A DNA stretch of 7,720 bases from JBHWPB01 sp043424675 (GTDB lineage Bacteria; Bacillota; Bacilli; Lactobacillales; Carnobacteriaceae_A). The notes below the pieces were generated by a model. It saw only the letters and a program-made list of their open reading frames with translations, did no database searches and was not told the origin of the DNA. The DNA lies in the NCBI GenBank assembly GCA_043424675.1, contig JBHWPB010000110.1, forward strand, positions 1 to 7,720. Direction: 5' to 3'. Position numbers and translations under genes: made by a program. Shown piece by piece: positions 1-5,834 of this stretch; the stretch's first letter is position 1, and every line of letters starts with the position of its first letter.

Positions 1-311
1 CCTGTTCCTGTTTCATCACTGCCGATAACTGACCAGGTGTGGAAACCAGGAGGCAGGAGATTATTATCTTTCGATTTTTTCTTGACAGGAGTCTTTTTTT
101 CTATATTTCCACCTGACCATCTGCTTGCTTCTGTTTCCGCATTTTTTCCTTGAAAAACTACTTTTCCAGAAGAGTAGGCGGTGATTGTGGTGCCATTCAC
201 CTTGGCAGCAAATTCGCTATATTGTGGTGGAGTACTCTTTAAATGGGCCTTATAAAAATCTTTCATCTCTTGAACAGTTTTTTTATTTACTGTCAAAACA
301 GAACTTGACAT
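1..311 (-). CDS. rnhC: Ribonuclease HIII, N-terminal part (cut by window edge)
   Basis: Ribonuclease HIII cuts the RNA strand of RNA-DNA hybrids such as R-loops, using metal ions. The visible part reads inward from an ATG at 311 to the window edge: 103 full codons of a protein usually near 300 residues. Residues 1 to about 65 fit the TBP-like substrate-binding domain (DUF3378) found at the front of RNase HIII, with AKVNGTTITAYSSGKVVFQG in its middle. A lysine-rich linker (about 71-81) follows. The catalytic domain then opens with WSVIGSDETGT, in which D99 and E100 correspond to the first metal-binding acidic pair of the family (usual form GSDEVGTGD). A GAGGTG ribosome binding site lies just upstream of the ATG. 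It is transcribed divergently from zapA, as in Bacillus. The identity is firm; the remaining catalytic residues lie outside the window. Confidence 0.95.
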   Translation of the reverse strand, partial: MSSSVLTVNKKTVQEMKDFYKAHLKSTPPQYSEFAAKVNGTTITAYSSGKVVFQGKNAETEASRWSGGNIEKKTPVKKKSKDNNLLPPGFHTWSVIGSDETGT

Positions 312-341
312 TTCTTCACCTCTTCATTGCTTTCTGTTTTA

Positions 342-350
342 AGTTTAGCA
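342..350 (-). promoter_or_regulatory. Possible extended -10 promoter for rnhC
   Basis: Read on the minus strand this is TGC followed by TAAACT, an extended -10 pattern about 30 bases before the rnhC start codon. I see no good -35 box at 16-18 bases upstream, so the call rests on the extended -10 and its position only. Confidence 0.3.
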
Positions 351-440
351 CATTAAGAGGTTTAACCATGAAGTGTTTTTTGAAAAATTAATTCAGTAAG
401 TCTTCCGTTCAACATTTTAGCTATGCCTCAAAGGAGCTTC

Positions 441-530
441 ATGGGGAGATATTATGGGAACCTACACACAGGCCATGTACAACTTTTTCTGTTTTTCTAT
501 CTTAAGTCTCTTATGCAAATTGTCCTTTGA
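441..530 (+). CDS. Small ORF candidate of 29 codons, unrecognised
   Basis: An ATG at 441 is preceded by AAAGGAG (430-436) with a 4-base gap, and it opens a 29-codon frame ending in TGA at 528-530. The predicted peptide starts MGRYYGNLHTGHV and continues into a hydrophobic run with FLFFYL, so it could touch a membrane. It lies in the divergent rnhC-zapA intergenic region and its stop overlaps the probable zapA promoter. I do not recognise it and see no convincing promoter of its own. AT-rich intergenic DNA easily gives frames of this length, so the ribosome-binding-site match may be chance. Confidence 0.15.
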   Translation: MGRYYGNLHTGHVQLFLFFYLKSLMQIVL

Positions 531-547
531 CTATTATTTTGTATAAG
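520..547 (+). promoter_or_regulatory. Probable promoter for the zapA-cvpA-mutS2 operon
   Basis: A TTGTCC box (520-525) and a TATAAG box (542-547) are 16 bases apart, close to the SigA consensus. Transcription would start near 553-555, giving a leader of about 55 bases before zapA. A competing extended -10 lies downstream at 569-576. Confidence 0.4.
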
Positions 548-568
548 ATGAAAAGGTTGGTTTTTCAT

Positions 569-576
569 GGTAAAAT
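569..576 (+). promoter_or_regulatory. Alternative extended -10 element upstream of zapA
   Basis: TGG followed by TAAAAT gives an extended -10 (TGnTAAAAT) about 31 bases before the zapA start. There is no recognisable -35 at the right distance, so it would depend on the TG contact. A nearly identical TGATAAAAT occurs before the metallophosphoesterase gene at 4391-4399. Confidence 0.35.
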
Positions 577-607
577 GGATAAGAATTAGGAGTAAGGAGA
601 GAGTAGT

Positions 608-874
608 ATGGCTGGAAAAAAGCATCGTTATAAAGCAAAGATTGGAGACCGCACGTTTACAATTATCGGAAATCAAGACGATATACATATGTCAATAGTA
701 GAGGAACTCTTGAATGAACAGTTAGAGTTAATCAAAGAAAAATCGCCTGATATCGATGATGAAAGTGCAGCTATTTTATTGGCAGTAAACGCGGTCAGTC
801 AACAAGTCCTCATGCAAGAGGAAATGGAAATAGATAAAAACCAGGCTGAAGACGCCAATGAAATTGGAGATTAA
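608..874 (+). CDS. zapA: Cell division protein ZapA
   Basis: ZapA binds FtsZ in the cytoplasm and bundles its filaments, stabilising the division ring. The 88-residue product has the family layout. A short beta-rich head comes first (about 8-22, RYKAKIGDRTFTIIG, matching the usual Y-x-v-x-I-x-G pattern). A long helix follows, in which IVEELLNEQLELIKEKSP and then AAILLAVNAVSQQVLMQEE correspond to the conserved helix with its LAALN-type block. The acidic tail (81-88) is not conserved. The length is normal (the Bacillus protein is about 85 residues). The ATG start is supported by AAGGAGA at 594-600 with a 7-base gap. It is the first gene of a likely zapA-cvpA-mutS2 operon, with cvpA 27 bases downstream, and sits divergent to rnhC as in Bacillus. 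The family is diverse in sequence, so the call rests on helix pattern, size and context together. Confidence 0.88.
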   Translation: MAGKKHRYKAKIGDRTFTIIGNQDDIHMSIVEELLNEQLELIKEKSPDIDDESAAILLAVNAVSQQVLMQEEMEIDKNQAEDANEIGD

Positions 875-901
875 ACTTTAAGTCGATAAAGGAGCACGTT
901 C

Positions 902-1456
902 ATGACTTTGACTATACTTATTATTTTTATTTTTTTATTTGCCCTGTACGGTGGGGCAAGGCGTGGGTTGATGTTGCAGTTCACATCGACTATTTTTTAT
1001 TTGATTGTTTTTTATGCAGCGGTTGTATATTATCCTGCAATAAGTGAAAGAATCGATTTGCTTGTCCCTTATCCTTCAGCAAACTATGGGGATTCTTTTG
1101 CTTTATATACATTGGACATCGGTTTTCAATTAGATGCTGCCTTTTACGATATCATCGCCTTTATACTTATTTTAGTTATCGGAGGCTTTATATCACGCCT
1201 ATTGATCGCAGCATTAACTCCTCTTCAGCATGTGAAAGTCCCTCTGTCGCAAGAATTGGATAAAGCAATCGGAGCTTTTTTAAGTTTAATTCTTGCTTAT
1301 CTCTTTATTTTTATAGGACTCTTTCTTCTCAGTACTATACCAGCAGCTGCTGTACAAGTGATGCTCGAAGAAAGTACTTTAGCACAGACTATTTTGACAG
1401 AGAGCCCTTATCTATCAGATTATTTCTACCAGTTATGGATACAACCCTTGAATTAA
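902..1456 (+). CDS. cvpA: CvpA family membrane protein
   Basis: This 184-residue integral membrane protein belongs to the CvpA/colicin V production family, whose biochemical role is still unclear; in enterobacteria it was linked to colicin V export. Four hydrophobic segments are visible: about 1-17, 28-44, 80-105 and 122-146. Family landmarks are the G-x-x-R-G turn after the first segment (GGARRG, 17-22) and LDKAIGAF (119-126) opening the last segment, matching the usual LDr-x-x-G pattern. The loop between segments two and three (about 45-78) is longer and more polar than the rest. The start ATG follows AAAGGAG (888-894) with a 7-base gap. It sits between zapA and mutS2, the standard Firmicutes order. 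The polX gene that lies between cvpA and mutS2 in Bacillus subtilis is absent here. Confidence 0.87.
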   Translation: MTLTILIIFIFLFALYGGARRGLMLQFTSTIFYLIVFYAAVVYYPAISERIDLLVPYPSANYGDSFALYTLDIGFQLDAAFYDIIAFILILVIGGFISRLLIAALTPLQHVKVPLSQELDKAIGAFLSLILAYLFIFIGLFLLSTIPAAAVQVMLEESTLAQTILTESPYLSDYFYQLWIQPLN

Positions 1457-1483
1457 AAAAGACGAATATTGATGTTTCTAATC

Positions 1484-1490
1484 AAAGGAG
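1484..1490 (+). promoter_or_regulatory. Ribosome binding site of mutS2, unusually spaced
   Basis: AAAGGAG is the only good ribosome binding site before mutS2. It is 13 bases from the in-frame TTG at 1504 and 22 bases from the in-frame ATG at 1513, so TTG is the better start although the gap is long. An ATG directly abutting it (1491) opens only a 6-codon frame that ends at 1511 across the mutS2 start. Confidence 0.6.
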
Positions 1491-1503
1491 ATGAATAAGA
1501 AGT

Positions 1504-3891
1504 TTGAGTAGAATGGAAAATAAAATTTTACATACCTTGGAATTTCCAAAAGTAGTTTCTGATCTTGCTGGCTTTGCAGTTTCAGAAAAAACTGGTGAAA
1601 AAATTAGAGCTTTGCACCCTTCAACAGAACTAAAAGAGGTTCAATATGCTCAAGATGAAACAGAAGATGGGGTGACTTTATTAAAACGTGAAGGCGGAAT
1701 TCCAGTAGCACGTTTCAATGATATCCGCCCCCATCTTAAACGTCTCAGCGTAGGCGCCTCATTAGATGGAGAAGAAATTTCCCAGATTTTGAGAGTTCTC
1801 GTTATCGGCCAAGAGATGGTGGATTATTTTGAAAAAATAAGAGCAGATGAAGAAATTGAATTGCATGTCGTTTACGACATTGTGCAGCGTATTCAAGTCT
1901 TCCCAGACTTAATAAAATCTATTCGTTCTGTTATAAGTGATAATGGAGAAGTATTAGACGATGCGAGTTCTGCTTTGCGCCATATCCGAAACAGCATGCG
2001 TCAAAGCCAATCTCAAATTAGAACCCAACTTGCCCGCTTTACAAAAGGGAGCCAGTCTAAATATCTGACTGACACGATTGTCACGATGCGAAACGACCGT
2101 TATGTTCTACCAGTTAAAGCAGAGAGCCGAGGGCAGGTCAAAGGAGTCGTTCATGATCAAAGTGGCTCCGGTCAGACTGTTTTTATCGAACCTCAAAATG
2201 TAGTAAATTTAAATAATAAGTTACGACAGTTGCAGGTTGAAGAGAGAGAAGAAGTAGCGCGAATATTAGCTGAAATATCAGCTCGACTAGCAGAGCACAT
2301 ACCGGAATTAGAGAATAATTTAGAGGTTCTCACACAACTCGATTTCATCAATGCCAAAGCACATTATGCGCAGGCGATTGATGCGGTCCGTGTGAAGATC
2401 AGTGAAGAAAATCATGTCAATTTCTTGCAGGCCAGACACCCTTTAATATCTGAAGATGAAATTGTTCCTAATGATATTTACTTAGGTGAGGATTTCAAGA
2501 CAGTTATTATCACAGGGCCTAACACGGGTGGTAAAACTATTGTATTAAAAACATTAGGCCTCCTGCAGCTCATGGGACAGGCTGGCTTACAACTTCCGGT
2601 AGAAGAAGAAAGTCGGATGGGCTTATTTGATGGAATCTATGCGGATATCGGTGATGAACAGTCTATCGAACAAAGCTTGAGTACTTTTTCTTCTCACATG
2701 GTCAATATTATTGATAATTTGGAAAAGATTACTCCAAATAGTTTGGTTTTATTCGATGAACTGGGAGCAGGAACCGACCCGCAAGAAGGTGCTGCATTGG
2801 CAATTTCTATTTTAGATTATGTACGTCAAGTAGGATCCTATGCCATGATTACTTCGCACTATCCTGAACTCAAAGCCTATGGATATAACAGTTATGAGAC
2901 AGTCAACGCCAGTATGGAGTTTGATATCGAAACATTGGAACCGACCTACCGTTTAGCAATCGGAGTCCCCGGACGAAGTAACGCTTTCGAAATCAGCAAA
3001 CGGCTGGGCTTGCCAGAAGAAATCATCGACCATGCGCGGGGGCTTATGAGTGGTGAAAGTCAAAACGTTAACGATATGATTGAAGACCTGGACACGCAGC
3101 GCAAAAAAGCCCGTTCAGAATATGAAGCTTTTCAAGAAGATCACAGAGAAGCTCGCAAACTTCGCCGTGAATTAGTAAGAGCTTATGAAGCTTTCAAAGA
3201 TGAAAAAGATCAAGTGATGGAGAAAGCCCGAGAAGAAGCTAATGAAAGAGTCAAAAAAATAGAAAGAGAAGCTGAAAAAGTTATCGAAGAACTCAGACAA
3301 AAACAGCTTCAATCTGGCAGCAGTGAAACGGTAAAGGAACACGAATTTATTGATGCACGCACCAGACTCGACGCTTTAAGAAGTGAAGAGGAGAAAGACG
3401 CCTTAGATAAAAACAAGGTCCTACAAAAGGCGAAAGAAGATGAAAACCTTCATGAAGGAGAAGATGTGTTAGTCGGGTCACTAGGCCAGACCGGGACATT
3501 AATTGAACAAGTTTCAGAGCAAGAATGGATGGTTCAGCTAGGAAGTCTTCGAATGAAGGTAGGAGAAGATGACCTAAAAAAAATTGAAAGTAAAGAAGAA
3601 GATAAAAAATCAAAACAGCGTGTTCAAAGAAGTAGTACCAGAAGAGTGGGTACTGAGTTGAATATCATTGGGGAACGCTATGAGGACGCCATGGCGAAGT
3701 TAGATGACTATTTGGATTCTGCTTTACTGAATAACCATTCTAGCGTACGTATCATACACGGAGAAGGGACAGGCGCTTTGCGAGAAGGGGTCCATCAGAA
3801 ACTAAAACGTCATCCTCAAGCTGAAAACTTTCATCTCGCTCCTGCCAATCAAGGTGGAACAGGGGTCACAATTGTTAACTTCAAGGAATGA
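1504..3891 (+). CDS. mutS2: Endonuclease MutS2 / ribosome-rescue ATPase
   Basis: MutS2 is a MutS-like ATPase that lacks the mismatch-recognition domain. It has been tied to suppression of recombination and, in Bacillus, to splitting of collided ribosomes. The 795-residue product matches the family length. It contains the core/clamp region (1 to about 300, with SGSGQTVFIEP from 220), Walker A GPNTGGKT (338-345), the GDEQSIEQSLSTFSSHM block (from 383), Walker B LFDELGAGTDP (D418, E419) and TSHY (450-453). A charged coiled coil (about 515-640), a KOW-like segment (about 655-695) and a C-terminal Smr domain (about 715-795) follow. The Smr HGEGTG loop (752-757) is intact, but the usual LDLRG motif reads LNIIG (719-723). 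Conserved family sequence begins at MENKILHTLEF (ATG 1513); I keep TTG 1504 because of ribosome-binding-site distance. It is the third gene of the zapA-cvpA-mutS2 unit. Confidence 0.96.
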   Translation: MSRMENKILHTLEFPKVVSDLAGFAVSEKTGEKIRALHPSTELKEVQYAQDETEDGVTLLKREGGIPVARFNDIRPHLKRLSVGASLDGEEISQILRVLVIGQEMVDYFEKIRADEEIELHVVYDIVQRIQVFPDLIKSIRSVISDNGEVLDDASSALRHIRNSMRQSQSQIRTQLARFTKGSQSKYLTDTIVTMRNDRYVLPVKAESRGQVKGVVHDQSGSGQTVFIEPQNVVNLNNKLRQLQVEEREEVARILAEISARLAEHIPELENNLEVLTQLDFINAKAHYAQAIDAVRVKISEENHVNFLQARHPLISEDEIVPNDIYLGEDFKTVIITGPNTGGKTIVLKTLGLLQLMGQAGLQLPVEEESRMGLFDGIYADIGDEQSIEQSLSTFSSHMVNIIDNLEKITPNSLVLFDELGAGTDPQEGAALAISILDYVRQVGSYAMITSHYPELKAYGYNSYETVNASMEFDIETLEPTYRLAIGVPGRSNAFEISKRLGLPEEIIDHARGLMSGESQNVNDMIEDLDTQRKKARSEYEAFQEDHREARKLRRELVRAYEAFKDEKDQVMEKAREEANERVKKIEREAEKVIEELRQKQLQSGSSETVKEHEFIDARTRLDALRSEEEKDALDKNKVLQKAKEDENLHEGEDVLVGSLGQTGTLIEQVSEQEWMVQLGSLRMKVGEDDLKKIESKEEDKKSKQRVQRSSTRRVGTELNIIGERYEDAMAKLDDYLDSALLNNHSSVRIIHGEGTGALREGVHQKLKRHPQAENFHLAPANQGGTGVTIVNFKE

Positions 3892-3919
3892 AAGGTAAAA
3901 TCAATTTAATCAAAAACCT

Positions 3920-3947
3920 TTTAAACTGTCTATATTTTTAGTATACT
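3920..3947 (+). promoter_or_regulatory. Probable promoter for trxA
   Basis: A TATACT -10 box (3942-3947) is preceded at 16 bases by TTTAAA (3920-3925), a four-of-six -35 match. The transcript would start near 3954, about 50 bases before the trxA ATG. It would let trxA be expressed independently of mutS2, which thioredoxin genes commonly are. A second TATACT (3963-3968) has no clear -35. Confidence 0.5.
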
Positions 3948-4005
3948 GAAAAGAGTAAAAACTATACTTATAAAAAATAAGTAAAGAAAAGGGAGATGTT
4001 CAATT

Positions 4006-4317
4006 ATGGTTGAAGCAATTACAGATAAAAACTTTAACGAAAAAACACAGGAAGGGTTATCGCTTACAGACTTTTGGGCTACTTGGTGTGGACCGTGCCG
4101 TATGCAATCGCCTGTTATTGAAGAATTAGATGAAGAAAGCGATGGAAGCGTCGAATATTACAAAATCGATGTGGACGAAAACCAAGCAACAGCACAAGAG
4201 CATGGGATTATGAGTATTCCAACACTCCTTGTCAAAAAAGATGGAGAGATTGTCGACAAACTGATCGGATTCCATTCAAAAGAACAAATAGAAGAAAAAT
4301 TAGCAGAGTACAAGTAA
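4006..4317 (+). CDS. trxA: Thioredoxin
   Basis: This cytoplasmic protein-disulfide reductase is reduced by thioredoxin reductase and serves ribonucleotide reductase, peroxiredoxins and methionine sulfoxide reductases. The 103-residue product has the full single-domain fold. The active site is WCGPC (C28 and C31) within FWATWCGPCRM. The buried acid D22 corresponds to Asp26 of the E. coli protein, the cis-proline is P72 in SIPTLLV, and the GFHSKEQI turn precedes the last helix. There is no signal peptide or membrane anchor. It is acidic overall, with many Glu and Asp residues. The ATG follows AAAAGGGAG (3987-3995 region) at a normal distance. It appears to be a single-gene unit, with its own promoter upstream and a strong terminator directly after it. 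In Listeria, trxA also follows mutS2. Confidence 0.96.
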   Translation: MVEAITDKNFNEKTQEGLSLTDFWATWCGPCRMQSPVIEELDEESDGSVEYYKIDVDENQATAQEHGIMSIPTLLVKKDGEIVDKLIGFHSKEQIEEKLAEYK

Positions 4318-4332
4318 GATAAAGAGTAAAAA

Positions 4333-4381
4333 GCTAGGGCCTAGAGTCAGAGATGACTTTAGTCCCTAGCCTTTTTCTTTT
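4333..4381 (+). terminator. Intrinsic terminator of trxA
   Basis: GCTAGGG (4333-4339) pairs perfectly with CCCTAGC (4364-4370). After one C/T mismatch, CTAGAGTC (4341-4348) pairs with GACTTTAG (4355-4362) with one G-U pair, leaving a 6-base loop AGAGAT. The stem is followed by CTTTTTCTTTT. A run of A before the stem means it could also work on the minus strand, though no gene there needs it. Confidence 0.93.
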
Positions 4382-4390
4382 CGTGATATC

Positions 4391-4399
4391 TGATAAAAT
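4391..4399 (+). promoter_or_regulatory. Probable extended -10 promoter for the metallophosphoesterase gene
   Basis: TGA followed by TAAAAT forms an extended -10 directly behind the trxA terminator. The -35 position falls in the terminator T-tract and is poor. The start would be near 4406, leaving about 28 bases of leader with the ribosome binding site in it. Confidence 0.4.
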
Positions 4400-4419
4400 A
4401 GTGAGACAAGTTTCCAGAG

Positions 4420-4428
4420 AAGGGAGTG
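4420..4428 (+). promoter_or_regulatory. Ribosome binding site that fixes a TTG start at 4435
   Basis: AAGGGAGTG lies 8 bases before TTG 4435. The in-frame GTG at 4426 is part of this site and so cannot be its start codon, which shortens the protein by three residues compared with the longest open frame. Confidence 0.75.
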
Positions 4429-4434
4429 AACGAC

Positions 4435-5256
4435 TTGAAAATAGGCTTTATTTCAGACCTTCATATAGATAGAAACCGTGAAACATCAGCATACGATTAC
4501 TTGAATGCATCAAAACGCATCATTTCAGAAAAAGAACTTGATATGCTGGTTATTGGAGGCGATATTTCTAATCATTATACAACGACGCTGTTATTTGTGG
4601 AAGAATTAGAAAAAAGAGCGGAGATTCCCGTCTATTTTATTCCAGGAAATCATGATTTTTGGGAAGAAGAAGAGGCCTCTAAAGATACGCAGGGCATTTA
4701 CGGCTTATATAAAGACCATCCGCAAAGTTTGATTGAAAAGCCACTCCAATTGAATGAGTCCTACACACTAGTCGGTCATCCGGGCTGGTACAATCATGCC
4801 GTCTACGACAAGAAACAGTTTAGCCCAGAGGAAATAGAAAAGGGAAAATTTCGTTGGGCCTACTGGCAGGATAAACTCCGTTTAAACTGGGAAATGAGTG
4901 ATCAAGAAGTTTCGCGCTATTTTTCTAATATCATCCGTCAAGATTTGGAAAAAGTAACTACTGAAAACATCATTTTACAAACACATGTTGTGACCGTTCC
5001 AGAATTTACAGTTCCGATGCCACAACGAACGTTTGATTTTTTTAACGCTTTTATTGCTACGGACGACTTGAAAAATGTCCACAATGAATATCCCATTTCA
5101 CATCAGTTAATGGGGCATGTGCATTTTCGAGGGGAAATAATTAAGGAGGAAACAAAATTGATTACTCATTCCTTAGGTTACCGACGCGAATGGTGGAGCA
5201 ACGATCTCTATCAAGAACTTCAAAAAGGGTTATATATATTAGACTTACCTAAATGA
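4435..5256 (+). CDS. Calcineurin-like metallophosphoesterase, putative
   Basis: This is a 273-residue enzyme of the calcineurin-like phosphoesterase superfamily, which hydrolyses phosphate esters with two metal ions; its substrate is unknown. All superfamily motifs are present in order: D8-x-H10 in ISDLHID, D43 in GGDIS, GNHD (71-74), H184 in QTHVV and GHVH (227-230). There is no signal peptide or membrane segment, so it should be cytoplasmic. Size and motif spacing resemble the lactobacillal subfamily modelled as TIGR03729, which I recall as being noted for co-occurrence with accessory secretion genes; that assignment is from memory and unverified. The start is TTG 4435, because the upstream GTG overlaps the ribosome binding site and MKIGFISDLH is the usual opening. 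It has its own likely promoter after the trxA terminator, and no terminator is visible after its stop. It is not closely related to the YfcE-type enzyme at 7280. Confidence 0.85.
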   Translation: MKIGFISDLHIDRNRETSAYDYLNASKRIISEKELDMLVIGGDISNHYTTTLLFVEELEKRAEIPVYFIPGNHDFWEEEEASKDTQGIYGLYKDHPQSLIEKPLQLNESYTLVGHPGWYNHAVYDKKQFSPEEIEKGKFRWAYWQDKLRLNWEMSDQEVSRYFSNIIRQDLEKVTTENIILQTHVVTVPEFTVPMPQRTFDFFNAFIATDDLKNVHNEYPISHQLMGHVHFRGEIIKEETKLITHSLGYRREWWSNDLYQELQKGLYILDLPK

Positions 5257-5403
5257 ACTACTCAGCATTGAAGGGTCGAGAATTCTCATGGGCGATTGAA
5301 TTAAAAATACTTCTCAAGTTGTAAGGATTGTAGTGAATAGTAAAAGTGAGAGGTATTTCTTATTGAGTGTTTTAGTCTCATTCGCGTCAATACAAGGTCT
5401 CTG
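5257..5403. other. Left part of the 578-base gap before murI, no gene seen
   Basis: The gap between the metallophosphoesterase gene and murI runs from 5257 to 5834. In this left part I see no gene with a ribosome binding site and no T-tailed terminator. It holds a perfect 10-base palindrome, GAGAATTCTC (5278-5287). A hairpin candidate pairs GTGAGA (about 5347-5352) with TCTCAT. One plus-strand frame stays open from about 5300 to 5439, but it has no start signal or familiar motif. The right part of the gap is described in the promoter and pseudogene entries. Confidence 0.5.
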
Positions 5404-5433
5404 TTGTGAAATTAAATTTAAAAATGGTATAAT
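5404..5433 (+). promoter_or_regulatory. Strong promoter inside the gap upstream of murI
   Basis: TTGTGA (5404-5409) is 18 bases from a perfect TATAAT (5428-5433) that also carries the TGG extension. A transcript would begin near 5440-5442. No intact gene follows until murI at 5835, so it drives either a long murI leader, a non-coding RNA, or is left over from the broken gene that follows. Confidence 0.6.
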
Positions 5434-5460
5434 TGACTTTCAATAATTTCGTTTTTTCCT

Positions 5461-5787
5461 GTGTTGTTTGGATATGAGCGGTTGCTTCCGCATAAACACG
5501 ATGAAGTATTTGAAAGAAGCCAGCACATGAATCTGTTTCTAGGGAAGAATTAAGAGCGAAGGGTCTAAATCGAGATTCGAGCGCAGGTTCTTGAAGTAAC
5601 AGTAGAATCTGAGTTTCCCCCTTTTGTGCTTCGAACGACGGGGGTGATCGTCCCTTTAACAAATGAATACCCTTCACAATATGGAGCAGTTAGTGGCACG
5701 TAAGTTTTCTGTCGTTACAGTGCAGGATAGATTATTCCTCTTCGTTCAGAAGCAAAGGAAAAAGAGTATTTCTCAATAAAGTCAGAC
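5461..5787 (+). pseudogene. Decayed protein gene, candidate remnant of yslB (DUF2507)
   Basis: Reading the frame from 5461 gives a protein-like text interrupted by stops at 5551, 5566, 5701 and 5728, running on to a fifth at 5815. Near the front it has LFGYERLL (from 5464), then LFLGKN (5533-5550), a stop, and ER. Near the end it has AKEKEYFSIKSD (5752-5787). These correspond in order and spacing to my recollection of DUF2507/YslB proteins: an FGYxLLR opening, an LYWAGKxLAR block about 20 residues later, and a VxFTVKWD ending. The FGYE-to-GK distance is one residue short. Only about 110 codons remain of a usual 150, so internal deletion is implied, and no ribosome binding site precedes it. 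Location supports the idea, since yslB lies near racE in Listeria. The middle part does not match well. The alternative is a structured RNA or chance. Confidence 0.4.
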
Positions 5788-5804
5788 TTCATTCAACAGT
5801 TGTT

Positions 5805-5810
5805 TATAAT
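5805..5810 (+). promoter_or_regulatory. Possible -10 box of a murI promoter
   Basis: A perfect TATAAT lies 24 bases before the murI start codon, just before its ribosome binding site. The bases 16-18 upstream do not resemble a -35 box, so activity is uncertain; a start near 5817 would give a very short leader. Confidence 0.4.
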
Positions 5811-5819
5811 TTTCTAGTC

Positions 5820-5826
5820 AAAGGAG
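5820..5826 (+). promoter_or_regulatory. Ribosome binding site fixing the TTG start of murI
   Basis: AAAGGAG is 8 bases from TTG 5835, an ideal gap. No ATG or GTG is available in frame between the site and the conserved family sequence, so TTG is the start. Confidence 0.8.
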
Positions 5827-5834
5827 TTTTTGTA

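Noticed and set aside
185..391. Plus-strand open frame of 68 codons over the rnhC start
   Set aside because: It overlaps the well-supported rnhC N-terminus on the other strand and has no family-like sequence or ribosome binding site.
497..688. Minus-strand open frame of 63 codons over the zapA promoter and start
   Set aside because: It is antisense to zapA and its promoter, with no start signal.
3347..3613. Minus-strand open frame of 88 codons inside mutS2
   Set aside because: It is antisense to the coiled-coil and KOW part of MutS2, whose plus-strand frame clearly matches the family.
3891..3922. AAAGGT/ACCTTT pairing after mutS2 as a terminator
   Set aside because: The stem is only six AT-rich pairs with a 19-base loop and only a short T-run, and it overlaps the likely trxA promoter, so it is too weak to call.
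4426..4434. GTG start for the metallophosphoesterase gene
   Set aside because: This GTG is part of the ribosome binding site itself; TTG 4435 is properly spaced and gives the usual MKIGFISDLH opening.
5387..5677. Minus-strand open frame of 96 codons in the gap before murI
   Set aside because: It has no ribosome binding site, its predicted protein has no recognisable pattern, and it lies antisense to the better-supported plus-strand remnant and promoter.
5440..5834. T-box, tmRNA, RNase P RNA or SRP RNA in the gap before murI
   Set aside because: None of the conserved words I know for these RNAs (for example GGGTGGNACCGCG for a T-box, or GAGGAAAGTCC for RNase P) is present.
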